Shown here piece by piece: positions 43,387-52,331 of a stretch of DNA of 64,000 nt. The notes under the pieces are model-generated. The model saw nothing but the letters and a program-made list of their open reading frames with translations. It had not been told where the DNA came from and searched no databases. How positions within the stretch are numbered: position 1 is the stretch's first letter; each line of letters begins with the position of its first letter. Position numbers and translations under genes: made by a program. Source of the stretch: Vineibacter terrae (GTDB lineage Bacteria > Pseudomonadota > Alphaproteobacteria > Reyranellales > Reyranellaceae); contig NZ_VDUZ01000047.1 of NCBI RefSeq assembly GCF_008039615.1, positions 1 to 64,000 on the forward strand, in the 5' to 3' direction.

Positions 43387-44409
43387 TCATCTGCGGCCCA
43401 CCGGGCGCGCAGGCGCCGCACGCAGGCGGTGGCGGACAAGCTCGCGGCCGAGGATCGCGGCGAACAGCACGTTGGTTCTGGCGTAGCGCCACCACATGCG
43501 GCGCGGTTCCTGGTAGATGCGGTAGAGCCACTCGAGCCCCAGCGCCTGCATGCGCAGCGGCGCCCGCTGCACGCGGCCGGACAGCACGTCAAAGGAGCCG
43601 CCTACGCCCATGATGAAGGGCACGTTCAGCTCGTCGCGGTGGGCGGCGAGAAACCGCTCCTTGCGCGGGGTCGGCATGCCGATGAACAGGCAATCGGCGC
43701 CGCTGTCGCGGATTTCGCGGACGACATCCGCCTCCTGATCGGGCTTGAAGTAGCCGTCCCTGAAGCCGGCAAAGCGGAGCCCCGGATGACGGGCGAGCGC
43801 CTGCGCCACCGCGAGCTGCAGCAGCTCGCCGGTCGCGCCGAGAAAATAGGGCCTGAAGCCGTCTTCCGCGCACACCGCGAGCAGCCGGGCCAGGAGATCG
43901 ACCCCGGGCACGCGCTCCTTCACCGGCAGGCCGAGCAGGCGCGCGCCCCAGACGATGCCCATGCCGTCGATGCTCACCACGTCGCTGCTGGAGACGTCGG
44001 CTGCGAGCACCCTGTCGGAACGGGCATTGACCAGCTTAGCGACGTTCAGGGCCACGTGCTGCAGGCGCGTGCGGTCGCGCATCGAGCCGCGGGCGAGCTC
44101 CACGGTCTCGGCCATCGTCAGAATATTGATGGGGCAGCCAAGAAAGCTCTCGCCTCTGCCGGCATCCACGAGGTCGTTGCCCGCACCGGCGTCGACGGTG
44201 TCATTGCCATCGCCGCACAGGATCGTGGCGTTGCCGCCGGGCGCCGTGATGGCTTTGTCGCGCGGCGTGCCGACCACGCGGTCGACGCCGCTCGTCCCCG
44301 TCTGGCTGGTGCCGCCACCCGGGGCGTCCGCGCCGGGTATGCCGGCCGCCGGCGACGGTACCGACGGAACGGGCGAGAATTGCGCGGCGGGCGGCAGGGA
44401 GATCGTCAT
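43387..44409 (-). CDS. WecG/TagA/CpsF glycosyltransferase with N-terminal RTX-like segment
   Basis: This 340-residue protein has an unusual N-terminus: a proline/glycine-rich stretch, then two to three calcium-binding-like units (ILCGDGNDTVDAGAGNDLVD), up to about residue 90. The GT26 catalytic domain follows directly (LGCPINILTMAETVELA, DVVSIDGMGIVWGARLLG, PYFLGATGELLQLA, FIGMPTPRKE), as in UDP-ManNAcA transferases. WecG family members are normally about 240-250 residues without such a segment. ATG 44409 was chosen; a GTG at 44424 with AAGGA upstream is possible. It lies in operon with wecB and wecC, so ManNAcA transfer to the lipid-linked primer is the likely job. Confidence 0.88.
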   Translation of the reverse strand: MTISLPPAAQFSPVPSVPSPAAGIPGADAPGGGTSQTGTSGVDRVVGTPRDKAITAPGGNATILCGDGNDTVDAGAGNDLVDAGRGESFLGCPINILTMAETVELARGSMRDRTRLQHVALNVAKLVNARSDRVLAADVSSSDVVSIDGMGIVWGARLLGLPVKERVPGVDLLARLLAVCAEDGFRPYFLGATGELLQLAVAQALARHPGLRFAGFRDGYFKPDQEADVVREIRDSGADCLFIGMPTPRKERFLAAHRDELNVPFIMGVGGSFDVLSGRVQRAPLRMQALGLEWLYRIYQEPRRMWWRYARTNVLFAAILGRELVRHRLRAAPARPVGRR

Positions 44410-44424
44410 GGTCCGGGCACACAC

Positions 44425-44843
44425 GATCCTTGCGAACGTTGTAGTCGAGTTTTAAAGCGGAAATGTGCGCGAAGCGTCATCTGCTATTTGGTATAGCCCT
44501 GGGCTCCTTACGGTGAGGGGGTACGCCTTTGTTGGTATGTGCTGCGCCGGTCCAGTCTGTCCTGAACGCCTTCGAGACGGTCTGACAGCACCGTCCCGGG
44601 CCCTTCCCTGCCGGATCTCCTGTCGACGGTGATCGCTGCGAGCGAGCGCGAGCCCTTCCATTTGGGATGACGCTCGGCGAGCCCGCGGCATCGAGCGGAT
44701 GTGGAAGTCCCGCCGTGCTCTCGTAGTGGCGTGGGTACCTCGAAAGGCACGTCCATACCACCTTCCGATCTCTCGACGGGACAGCAGGACGATGTTTCTC
44801 TCGGTCATCGTTCTCGACGATCTTTCCGGGATCAAGACGCAAC
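44425..44843. promoter_or_regulatory. divergent intergenic region between the wec and priming-transferase operons
   Basis: About 420 bases separate the minus-strand wecG-wecB-wecC operon from the plus-strand priming glycosyltransferase. Open frames here have arginine-rich shadow composition. The wec side is AT-richer (44445-44500) and should contain the promoter of that operon. I saw no convincing operator, riboswitch or small RNA. Confidence 0.45.
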
Positions 44844-46292
44844 ATGGATTGGGTGGCTCCCGTCGCCGTGCCGGAACGGGAAATCCCGTGCTCCAGGCGC
44901 AAGTGGCCGATCAGCTACGGGTCCGTGGGGATCGTCACGATCTTTGCCGACGCGGTCATCATCCTGTCGGCGGGCATCCTTGCCGGAATTGCCTATCATG
45001 CCTGGGTGACCGGAGCGCCCGGCGATGTCGTCCAGTACAGCGAGGTCGCGGCTGTGGTGGCCGCGCTTTTCATTTCGCTGATGCGCGGCTGTGGCATGTA
45101 CCGGCCGAACGAACTGTTCATCCTGCGACGCCAGATCAGGACCGTCTGCCGTTGTTGGGGCGCGGTGTTCCTGCTCCTCGCGGCGGCAGTCTTCGCTCTG
45201 AAGATCGGCCAGGAGCTGTCGCGAGGCACCAGCCTGCTCTTTGCGGCGATCGGCCTTTGCGCGTTGATCGCGCACCGGATCTGGTGGCGGAACCTCCTGA
45301 CGCGAGGAATGGACGGACAGCGCTTCTCCGGCCACAAGATTGTCCTGATCACCGACTCGCAATCGCAGGACGAATCCAGTCTGCCGAAGGCGCTGACAAG
45401 CCTGGGATTCCGCCTGGAGCATCATTTCAAGCTGCCACCTCCGCAGCCGGGCAGCCGCGCACGCGCGGAAACGATCGCGCAGGCGATCGCCAGGGTGCGC
45501 GGATCGGAAGTGGAGCAGATCGTGGTAGGCGCGGATCTGAGCCACTGGCCCCAGCTTTGCGACCTGATCGCGCAGCTCCGCATCTTGCCGTTGCCGGTCA
45601 ACGTCATCCCCGTGGGGGCCATCTCGGAAATCCTCAGGCAGCCCAGCCACGAAGTCGGCAATGCCGTCAGCATCGAGGTTCAGCGCGCTCCGTTGACCCC
45701 GTTCGAATTCACGGCGAAGAGGACTCTCGACGTCGTCATGGCCGGCGTCGGGCTGGTCGTTCTGTCACCCCTGCTTCTCCTGGTGGCGATCGCTATCAAG
45801 CTCGATTCGCCAGGACCGGTGTTCTTCCGGCAGCGGCGCTGCGGCTTCAACGGCCGCACGTTCCAGATCATGAAATTCCGCACGATGCGGGTCCAGGAGG
45901 ATGGGGAGACGGTCCGTCAGGCGCAGCGCCACGACAGCCGGGTGACCCGTCTGGGCCGGTGGCTGCGCCGATCGAGCATCGACGAGCTGCCCCAGCTCTT
46001 CAACGTGCTCGGCGGCAGCATGTCGCTGGTCGGGCCGCGCCCGCACGCCCTGATCCATGACACCGAGTTCGACAAGGTCGTCAGCAACTATGCCTTTCGC
46101 CATCGGGTGAAGCCCGGCGTCACCGGCTGGGCGCAGGTGCATGGATGCCGCGGACCGACGCCGACACCGAGGGACATCGAGCGCCGTGTGGAATATGATC
46201 TGTGGTACGTCGACAACTGGAGCTTCGGTCTCGACTTCTCGATTCTGATCCAGACTGTCGTCGAGGTGCTGCGGAGCCGAAACGCCTGCTGA
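44844..46292 (+). CDS. undecaprenyl-phosphate sugar phosphotransferase (priming enzyme, WbaP/ExoY family)
   Basis: This 482-residue polyprenyl glycosylphosphotransferase has four to five N-terminal membrane helices, a degenerate cytoplasmic Rossmann-like domain (about 150-270), and the catalytic domain. The latter contains KRTLDVVMAGVGLVVLSPLL, FRQRRCGFNGRTFQIMKFRT, RRSSIDELPQLFNVL and SLVGPRP. It transfers a sugar-1-phosphate to undecaprenyl phosphate and so starts each repeat unit. The exact sugar (Gal, Glc or a diamino sugar) cannot be read from sequence. A shadow frame overlaps the first 700 bases. Confidence 0.93.
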   Translation: MDWVAPVAVPEREIPCSRRKWPISYGSVGIVTIFADAVIILSAGILAGIAYHAWVTGAPGDVVQYSEVAAVVAALFISLMRGCGMYRPNELFILRRQIRTVCRCWGAVFLLLAAAVFALKIGQELSRGTSLLFAAIGLCALIAHRIWWRNLLTRGMDGQRFSGHKIVLITDSQSQDESSLPKALTSLGFRLEHHFKLPPPQPGSRARAETIAQAIARVRGSEVEQIVVGADLSHWPQLCDLIAQLRILPLPVNVIPVGAISEILRQPSHEVGNAVSIEVQRAPLTPFEFTAKRTLDVVMAGVGLVVLSPLLLLVAIAIKLDSPGPVFFRQRRCGFNGRTFQIMKFRTMRVQEDGETVRQAQRHDSRVTRLGRWLRRSSIDELPQLFNVLGGSMSLVGPRPHALIHDTEFDKVVSNYAFRHRVKPGVTGWAQVHGCRGPTPTPRDIERRVEYDLWYVDNWSFGLDFSILIQTVVEVLRSRNAC

Positions 46293-46409
46293 CGCAGCCG
46301 AACGTTTCCGGACCGCGCCTGCCGCTAGAGCATGGTTCTCCTGGAAGGACCGGTATCTGCCGGCCACATCCCGCCACGCGCCGTTCGACGAGGCCGGAGG
46401 ATTCTCAAG

Positions 46410-47327
46410 GTGAAATCAGGCAAGCCTTCGGTGTCGGTCATCATTCCGCACCTGAACCAGCCCGAAATGCTGGACACATGCCTCGCCAGCCTCGAAGCGC
46501 AGAGCCTCGACCGGGGGCTGTTCGAGATTCTGGTGGTGGACAACGGCTCGGCCACGCTTCCCGAGGACATCGCCGCCCGCCATCCGGGCGTCCAGCTCTT
46601 CTGTGAACATCAGCCCGGTCCAGGTCCGGCGCGCAATCTCGGGATCAGCCAGGCGTCGGCTCCCGTCCTCGCCTTCATCGATGCGGACTGCCGGGCACAT
46701 CCCGACTGGCTGCGCACGGGGTTGGAGACCTTGCAGGCGTTGCCCGAGGGGGTCGTGCTCGGCGGCGACGTGCAGATCTGGCGAGACGACCAGGCGCGGT
46801 TCACGGCCATCGAGGCCTACGAGGGCGTGTTTGCCTACAGGTTCAAGCTCTACATCGAGCAGCACGGCTTTTCCGGCACCGGCAACCTGATGGCGCGCCG
46901 GGCCGATTTCGACCGGGTCGGGCTGTTTGCCGGCATTCAGCTCGCCGAGGACATGGAATGGGGCCAGCGCGCCTGTCGCGCCGGCCTGAGGTTCCAGTAC
47001 GTGCCCGGGATGATCGTCTATCATCCGGCGCGCCGCTCGCTCCAGGAGCTGTGCGTGAAGTGGGATCGCCAGATCCAGCACTACATCAACATGGCGCGGG
47101 GCAAGCCGGCCTGGAAGACCCGGTGGGCCCTGCGCGCGCTGGCGGTGCTCGCCTCGCCGGCGGTCGACTTTGCGAAGGTCCTGGGCAGCGACCGCATCTT
47201 CGGCCTGCCGGCACGACTGAAGGCGATCATGGTGCTGATCGCTATCCGTGCCCACCGCGCAAGGATGATGCTCGCCCTGCTGTCGCATAATGGGAAGGTG
47301 GCCTGGAATCGCGAGACGAGCGTTTGA
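46410..47327 (+). CDS. GT2-family glycosyltransferase
   Basis: This 305-residue GT-A enzyme has VSVIIPHLNQPEMLDTCLAS at the N-terminus and the DxD-type LAFIDADCRAHPDW. Further on are GGDVQIW, TGNLMARRADFDRVGLF and the acceptor-side AEDMEWGQRA. The C-terminal third is basic and probably membrane-associated. GTG 46410 follows GGAGG by nine bases and was preferred to the ATG at 46332 because upstream residues do not fit the fold. It follows the priming enzyme by 117 bases on the same strand and may add the second sugar. Confidence 0.9.
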   Translation: MKSGKPSVSVIIPHLNQPEMLDTCLASLEAQSLDRGLFEILVVDNGSATLPEDIAARHPGVQLFCEHQPGPGPARNLGISQASAPVLAFIDADCRAHPDWLRTGLETLQALPEGVVLGGDVQIWRDDQARFTAIEAYEGVFAYRFKLYIEQHGFSGTGNLMARRADFDRVGLFAGIQLAEDMEWGQRACRAGLRFQYVPGMIVYHPARRSLQELCVKWDRQIQHYINMARGKPAWKTRWALRALAVLASPAVDFAKVLGSDRIFGLPARLKAIMVLIAIRAHRARMMLALLSHNGKVAWNRETSV

Positions 47328-47339
47328 CGGCCGTGCGCC

Positions 47340-48512
47340 TTACGGCGCGCGGCGCAGTTCGTCCACGGCCGGCGCGGCGAACGCCGGATCGTGGGTCAGC
47401 TGCTTGAGGTCGGTGCGACGGCCGAACGACCACAGGATCCAACCGAGCTCGTAGCTCCGGCATTCCAGTCGGACGTCGAGGCCAGCTGGATCGATCAGAC
47501 CTGCCTGCCGATTCAGGTGGGCGTTGGCGAGCGCGCGCAGCATACGCAGCTTCGCGGTGCGCAGCTCGCCCTTGCGGACCTGCGAACGGATCGACAGCTG
47601 CAGGTCGGGCACCAGCATCGGTCGGCGCAGCTGGTTTTCGCCGAGCACCCACTTAAAGCCCCTGATCAGCGCGTCGCGCGCCTCCTTGACGCCGTGCTGC
47701 TCCGCATGCTCGAGGAACGCCGGCGCCATGCCGTACTGGTGCACGGAATAGACCTCGTAATAGTCGAGGACCGTGCCGCGCTGGGCATCGAAGAACCACG
47801 GCCACTCGCCCTGCGGCCCCTGCAGCGCGATCAGCTTCCGGGTCGAGCCGTCGGCCATGGCGATGGCATCGGGCTTGCCGGTGAACTCGCCATAGAGGTA
47901 GCAGGCGAGCGTCAGATAGGTCTGGGTGGCGAACGAGGCGAAGCGGCGCCGAAATCCGTGCGGTTGGTCGAAGAACAGGCCGGACGGCGCGTGGTAGTGC
48001 TCGCGAAGAAATGCAAACAGTGGATCGATGAACGGCACCCACCGCCTGTCCCCGGCTCGCGCCTGGGCGATGACGCCCGCCAGCAGCATGCCGAGATCCT
48101 GGGCGCGGAAGCCGTGCCAGTTGTCGGCTTTTGACAAAAGGCTTTCGACGCGCTGGGCGACCGCCTGCGGAACATCCAGCCCCAGCTCCGCGGCGCTCCA
48201 CAGCGCCATGCCGTAGGCGTATTTGGTCGCCGGAAGCCGCAGCAGGTCGACGGCATTCTGCGCGTAGATCTCAGCAGCAACGATGCCGGCGGGCCACTCG
48301 GGCAGACGCGACATGCCGAGCAGCACGTTGAGCGTGTAGAAAGCATCGCTGTGCGGGACCGACTCGTTCGGCCGGGTGCGGCCATCGAGATGGTAGATGT
48401 GCGACCACCGTCCGTGCCCGGGCATCCAGCACTTTTCGAGCCCGTTTAGCGCGTAGGTCACCAGCGGCGACAGGAGCTGCGGCTTCTGCCTGAGGAAATT
48501 CACGACGTTCAT
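47340..48512 (-). CDS. uncharacterised protein, predicted alpha/alpha-barrel (glycosidase-like)
   Basis: This 390-residue protein has no signal peptide and no clear membrane segment. It is rich in Trp, Tyr, His and paired helices: YALNGLEKCWMPGHGRWSHI, TRPNESVPHSDAFYTLNVLL, GPQGEWPWFFDAQRGTVLDY and VYSVHQYGMAPAFLEHAEQH. The pattern resembles six-hairpin or alpha/alpha-toroid glycoside hydrolases and lyases. I cannot name a family or catalytic residues with confidence. It is convergent with the GT2 gene and divergent from the nucleotide-sugar operon. A polysaccharide- or oligosaccharide-processing function is only a suggestion. Confidence 0.75.
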   Translation of the reverse strand: MNVVNFLRQKPQLLSPLVTYALNGLEKCWMPGHGRWSHIYHLDGRTRPNESVPHSDAFYTLNVLLGMSRLPEWPAGIVAAEIYAQNAVDLLRLPATKYAYGMALWSAAELGLDVPQAVAQRVESLLSKADNWHGFRAQDLGMLLAGVIAQARAGDRRWVPFIDPLFAFLREHYHAPSGLFFDQPHGFRRRFASFATQTYLTLACYLYGEFTGKPDAIAMADGSTRKLIALQGPQGEWPWFFDAQRGTVLDYYEVYSVHQYGMAPAFLEHAEQHGVKEARDALIRGFKWVLGENQLRRPMLVPDLQLSIRSQVRKGELRTAKLRMLRALANAHLNRQAGLIDPAGLDVRLECRSYELGWILWSFGRRTDLKQLTHDPAFAAPAVDELRRAP

Positions 48513-48666
48513 CGGCCGGTCGATGGAAGGATTGAGGTCGTCTGCAATCGCTTTTCTTGAATGTTATCGTTCGTGCATGGCGTCGTCGAGGCCGCGCGGC
48601 AGTGGATATGGGAGTACCTCTGTCGCCACATTGCGAGAGGCCCAGGGAACATGGATATTCCGGCCG

Positions 48667-49182
48667 ATGCCGCTCCGGAACGTCCAGCTTGGTACCGACA
48701 CCGTCCTCACCCATCCCGACCTCGTGAATCTGTACGGGTGTTCGATCGGTGACGGAACGAAGATCGGCCCCTTCGTCGAGATCCAGAAAAACTGCCATGT
48801 CGGCGTCCGCTGCAAGATCTCCTCCCACACCTTCATCTGCGAGGGCGTGACGATCGAGGACGAGGTCTTCATCGGCCATGGCGTGATGTTCACCAACGAG
48901 CTCTTCCCCCGCGCCTGCACGCCGGAAGGAGGACTCAAGACCGAGGTCGACTGGTCGGTCGTGCCAACGCGCATCCGCCGCGGCGCCTCGATCGGTTCGA
49001 ATGCCACCATCATCTGCGGCACCACGGTCGGGCGCTTCGCGCTGATCGGCGCGGGGGCGGTGGTGACGCGCGACGTGCCCGACTACGCGATCGTCGCCGG
49101 CGTGCCGGCCAAGGTGGTCGGCGATGCACGCGATCGCGAAAATCTCCCCTCCTTGGCAACAGCGGAAATGGCGGCGCCATGA
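48667..49182 (+). CDS. left-handed beta-helix N-acyltransferase (WbpD-like)
   Basis: This 171-residue protein shows hexapeptide repeats (CSIGDGTKIGPFVEIQKNCH, CEGVTIEDEVFIGHGVMFTN) and the trimeric-acetyltransferase end IGAGAVVTRDVPDYAIVAGV. WbpD and WlbB use acetyl-CoA to acetylate UDP-GlcNAc(3NH2)A. The neighbouring WbpB- and WbpE-like genes make this assignment likely. The open frame begins at 48523, but ATG 48667 starts the conserved domain. The AT-richer stretch near 48540-48590 may hold the operon promoter, shared with the divergent gene at 48512. Its stop overlaps the next start (ATGA). Confidence 0.85.
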   Translation: MPLRNVQLGTDTVLTHPDLVNLYGCSIGDGTKIGPFVEIQKNCHVGVRCKISSHTFICEGVTIEDEVFIGHGVMFTNELFPRACTPEGGLKTEVDWSVVPTRIRRGASIGSNATIICGTTVGRFALIGAGAVVTRDVPDYAIVAGVPAKVVGDARDRENLPSLATAEMAAP

Positions 49183-50204
49183 TCGGTATCGGTGTCATCG
49201 GCTACGGCTATTGGGGGCCCAACCTCGCGCGCTGCGTCGCCGAGACGGAAGGCTGCCGCCTCGCCGGCATCGCCGATTTCTCGGCCGGGGCGCTGGCGCG
49301 CGCCGGCAAGCGCTATCCGGGCCTTGCGCTGCATCAGGATCCGCGCGCGCTGATCGACGACTGCGCCGTCGATGCCGTGCTGATCGCCACCCCGGTCGCG
49401 ACGCATCACGAGCTGGCCGTTGCCGCGCTGCGCGCCGGCAAGCATGTCATCGTCGAGAAGCCGATGACCGCCTCCTCCGACGATGCGCGCCGGCTGATCG
49501 ACGAGGCGGCGCGGCGCAACCTCACCCTGATGGTGGACCACACCTTCGTCTATACCAGCGCGGTCCAGAAGATCGGTGAGATCATCCGCTCCGGCGATCT
49601 CGGCGACGTCTATTACTATGACAGCACGCGGGTGAATCTCGGCCTGTTCCAGCACGATGTGAACGTGATCTGGGACCTCGCGGTGCACGACCTCTCGGTG
49701 CTCGACTACCTGCTGCAGGAAAAGCCCGCTGCGGTTTCGGCCAGCGGCGCCGGACACATCCGCGGGCGGCAGGAGAACATGGCCCATCTCAGCCTGTTCT
49801 ATCCCTCGGGCACCGTCGCCTATCTCAACGTCAACTGGCTCGCGCCGGTGAAAGTGCGCCAGACGCTGATTGGCGGCAGCCGCAAGATGATCGTCTGGAA
49901 CGACCTCGAGCCCAGCGAGAAGGTCAAGGTCTATGACCGGGGCGTGACCCTCGGCGATGGCCCCGAGCAGGTCACCGCGCGCATCTCCTACCGCAGCGGC
50001 GACATGTGGGCGCCGCAGCTCTCGGTGAAGGAGGCGCTGCTCACCGAGATGGAGCATTTCGTCGACTGCGTGACCCGGGGGCGGGAGCCGATCACCTCCG
50101 GTCGCTGCGGCCTGGCCGTCGTCGAGACGCTCGAAGCCGCCATGCTCTCGCTGCGCCAGCGCGGCCAGCCCATCGACATTTCTCCCAGAAGGATGGCCTC
50201 ATGA
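49179..50204 (+). CDS. Gfo/Idh/MocA oxidoreductase (WbpB-like nucleotide-sugar 3-dehydrogenase)
   Basis: This 341-residue NAD-dependent enzyme has the Rossmann start GIGVIGYGYWGPNLAR, the EKPMT motif with the catalytic lysine (HVIVEKPMTASSDDA) and the VNVIWDLAVHDLSVLDYLL helix. WbpB and WlbA oxidise UDP-GlcNAcA at C3 before transamination. Coupled overlaps at both ends (ATGA with the acyltransferase upstream and with the aminotransferase downstream) support one pathway. A fragment of a related gene sits at 40663-40818. Confidence 0.88.
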   Translation: MIGIGVIGYGYWGPNLARCVAETEGCRLAGIADFSAGALARAGKRYPGLALHQDPRALIDDCAVDAVLIATPVATHHELAVAALRAGKHVIVEKPMTASSDDARRLIDEAARRNLTLMVDHTFVYTSAVQKIGEIIRSGDLGDVYYYDSTRVNLGLFQHDVNVIWDLAVHDLSVLDYLLQEKPAAVSASGAGHIRGRQENMAHLSLFYPSGTVAYLNVNWLAPVKVRQTLIGGSRKMIVWNDLEPSEKVKVYDRGVTLGDGPEQVTARISYRSGDMWAPQLSVKEALLTEMEHFVDCVTRGREPITSGRCGLAVVETLEAAMLSLRQRGQPIDISPRRMAS

Positions 50205-51325
50205 TTCCGCTGCTCGACCTTCGAGCCCAGTATGCCGGCATCAAGGCGGAACTCGACGCCGCGGTGCTCGAGACGCTGGCGAGCGGCGCCTATGTCTCCG
50301 GCCCGAAGGTCGATGCCTTCGAGAAGTCCTTCGCCGCCTACACCGGCGCCAGGCAAGCCGTGGCGCTGAATTCCGGCACCTCCGCGCTGCATCTCGCGCT
50401 GCTTGCGCTCGGCATCGGCCCGGGCGACGAGGTGATCGCGCCCGCCATGACCTTCGTCGCAACGGTCGCAGCCATCCGCTATGCCGGCGCGACGCCAGTG
50501 CTGGTCGATGCCGACCCGCTCACCTGGAACATCGACCCGGCGGGCATCGCGCGCGCAATCACGCCGCGCACAAGGGCAATCATCCCCGTCCACCTGCATG
50601 GCCGCATGGCCGACATGGACGCCATCATGGCGATCGCCGCGCAGCGTGGCCTGCCGGTCATCGAGGACGCCGCCCAGGCGCATGGCGCAACCTGGCAGGG
50701 CAAGGGCGCGGGCACGATCGGCGCGATCGGCTGCTTCAGCTTCTACCCGGGCAAGAACCTTGGCGCCTGCGGCGAAGGCGGCGGCGCCGTCACCAACGAT
50801 CCCGCCCTCGCCGCCCGGATGCACAAGCTGCGCGACTGGGGCCAGGAAGGCCGCTACAACCATGTCGAGCACGCCTTCAACTACCGCATGGACGGCATCC
50901 AGGGCGCGATCCTGTCGGTGAAGCTGGCGCATCTGCCGCGCTGGACGGAACGCCGGCGCGAGGTCGCGGCCCTCTACGACACGCTGCTCGCCGAGCTTCC
51001 CGTGCAGCTGCCAGCGAAGCCCACGGCGTTGGAACACGTCTACCACGTCTATGCGCTGCGCCATCCGGACCGCGACCGGCTCGCGCATGGCCTCATGGAA
51101 GCCGGCGTCGCAACGGGCCTGCACTATCCACGCCCGGTGCATCTGCAGCCGGCCTATGCCGATCTCGGCAAAGGCCCCGGCAGCTTCCCGGTGGCCGAGG
51201 CCCTGGCCGCCGAATTCCTCTCCTTGCCCATCTTCCCGGAGCTCACCCCCGAGCAGCAGCGCCACATTGCCGGCGCGCTGCGCGATCTCCTGGCCCCTGC
51301 GTCGGTGACCAGTCATGCCGCGTGA
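50201..51325 (+). CDS. DegT/DnrJ/EryC1/StrS aminotransferase (WbpE-like)
   Basis: This 374-residue PLP enzyme has ALNSGTSALHLALLALGIGP, then VPVHLHG-type and VIEDAAQAHGATW segments. The Schiff-base lysine lies in FSFYPGKNLGACGEGG near residue 183. WbpE transfers an amino group from glutamate to the 3-keto sugar produced by WbpB. Residues around the active site do not by themselves fix the substrate, but gene order wbpD-wbpB-wbpE-like does. AGAAGGA lies eight bases before ATG 50201. Confidence 0.9.
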   Translation: MIPLLDLRAQYAGIKAELDAAVLETLASGAYVSGPKVDAFEKSFAAYTGARQAVALNSGTSALHLALLALGIGPGDEVIAPAMTFVATVAAIRYAGATPVLVDADPLTWNIDPAGIARAITPRTRAIIPVHLHGRMADMDAIMAIAAQRGLPVIEDAAQAHGATWQGKGAGTIGAIGCFSFYPGKNLGACGEGGGAVTNDPALAARMHKLRDWGQEGRYNHVEHAFNYRMDGIQGAILSVKLAHLPRWTERRREVAALYDTLLAELPVQLPAKPTALEHVYHVYALRHPDRDRLAHGLMEAGVATGLHYPRPVHLQPAYADLGKGPGSFPVAEALAAEFLSLPIFPELTPEQQRHIAGALRDLLAPASVTSHAA

Positions 51326-52331
51326 AACCCGCGGAACCCTCGACCCGCAGGGCATGCTTGCCGGCACCACCTGCCTCGTCACCGGCGGCGCCGGCTTCGT
51401 CGGCTCGCATATCGTCGAGCTGCTGCTGGACGCCGGCGCTGCGGAGGTGCGCGTCATCGACAACATGGTGCGCGGGCGGCGCGACAACCTCGCGCGCGCG
51501 CTTGCCAGCAACCGCGTGCGTCTGATCGAAGGCGACATCCGCGACACGGCGGCGATGAAATCGCTCGTCGCCGGCTGCGATACGGTCTTCCACCAGGCCG
51601 CGCTGCGCATCACGCAATGCGCCCAGGAACCGCGTGCCGCCTTCGAGGTGATGGTGGCTGCGACCTATGACCTCGTGGAGCTGTGCCTCGCCGCGAACAT
51701 CCGCAAGCTGGTCGCCGCCTCTACCGCCTCGGTCTATGGCATGGCGGACCAGTTCCCGACCACCGAGGCGCAGCACCCCTACAACAACCGTACCCTCTAC
51801 GGCGCGGCCAAGGCCTTCAACGAGGGGCTCTACCGCTCCTTCAACGACATGCATGGGCTGGACTATGTCGCGCTGCGCTACTTCAACGTCTATGGCCCGC
51901 GCATGGACATCCACGGTCGCTACACCGAGGTGCTGGTGCGCTGGATGGAACGCCTCGCGCGCGGCGAGCCGCCGATCATCTTCGGCGACGGCCTGCAGAC
52001 CATGGACATGATCCATGTACGCGACGTAGCGCGCGCGAACATCCTCTCGGCTGTCGCGCCGGCGAGCGACGTCGCGCTGAATGTCGGCAGCGGGGTGGAG
52101 ACCTCGCTGCTCGACCTCGCCCACCTTCTTTGCCGCGTCATGGGCCAACCGCAGCTCACGCCGCTGCACCAGGAGGCGCGCGCGGTGAATCCCGTGCCGA
52201 AGCGCCTCGCCGACGTCTCGAAGGCCCGCGCGCTGATCGGATTCGAGGCGACGCACCCGCTCGAGGACGGCATCGCCGAGCTGGTCGCCTGGTGGCGTTC
52301 CCAGACCGCGCTCGCCGGGGCCGCCGCATGA
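51315..52331 (+). CDS. NAD-dependent epimerase/dehydratase (extended SDR)
   Basis: This 338-residue protein has TGGAGFVGSHIVELLLDAGA for nucleotide binding, the catalytic STASVYG serine and the Y-x3-K motif (LYGAAKAFNEG). Further on are RYFNVYGPRMD and the sugar-binding region DGLQTMDMIHVRDVARAN. It acts on a nucleotide sugar as a 4-epimerase or 4,6-dehydratase; the alternatives are not separable by eye. It overlaps the aminotransferase by 11 bases and is ATGA-coupled to the second aminotransferase, suggesting that it provides the keto substrate for that enzyme. Confidence 0.9.
   Translation: MPRETRGTLDPQGMLAGTTCLVTGGAGFVGSHIVELLLDAGAAEVRVIDNMVRGRRDNLARALASNRVRLIEGDIRDTAAMKSLVAGCDTVFHQAALRITQCAQEPRAAFEVMVAATYDLVELCLAANIRKLVAASTASVYGMADQFPTTEAQHPYNNRTLYGAAKAFNEGLYRSFNDMHGLDYVALRYFNVYGPRMDIHGRYTEVLVRWMERLARGEPPIIFGDGLQTMDMIHVRDVARANILSAVAPASDVALNVGSGVETSLLDLAHLLCRVMGQPQLTPLHQEARAVNPVPKRLADVSKARALIGFEATHPLEDGIAELVAWWRSQTALAGAAA

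Noticed and set aside
44452-44835. 127-codon minus-strand frame between the wec operon and the priming transferase
   Set aside because: The composition is arginine-rich and unlike neighbouring genes; there is no domain or ribosome site, and the position fits a divergent promoter region.
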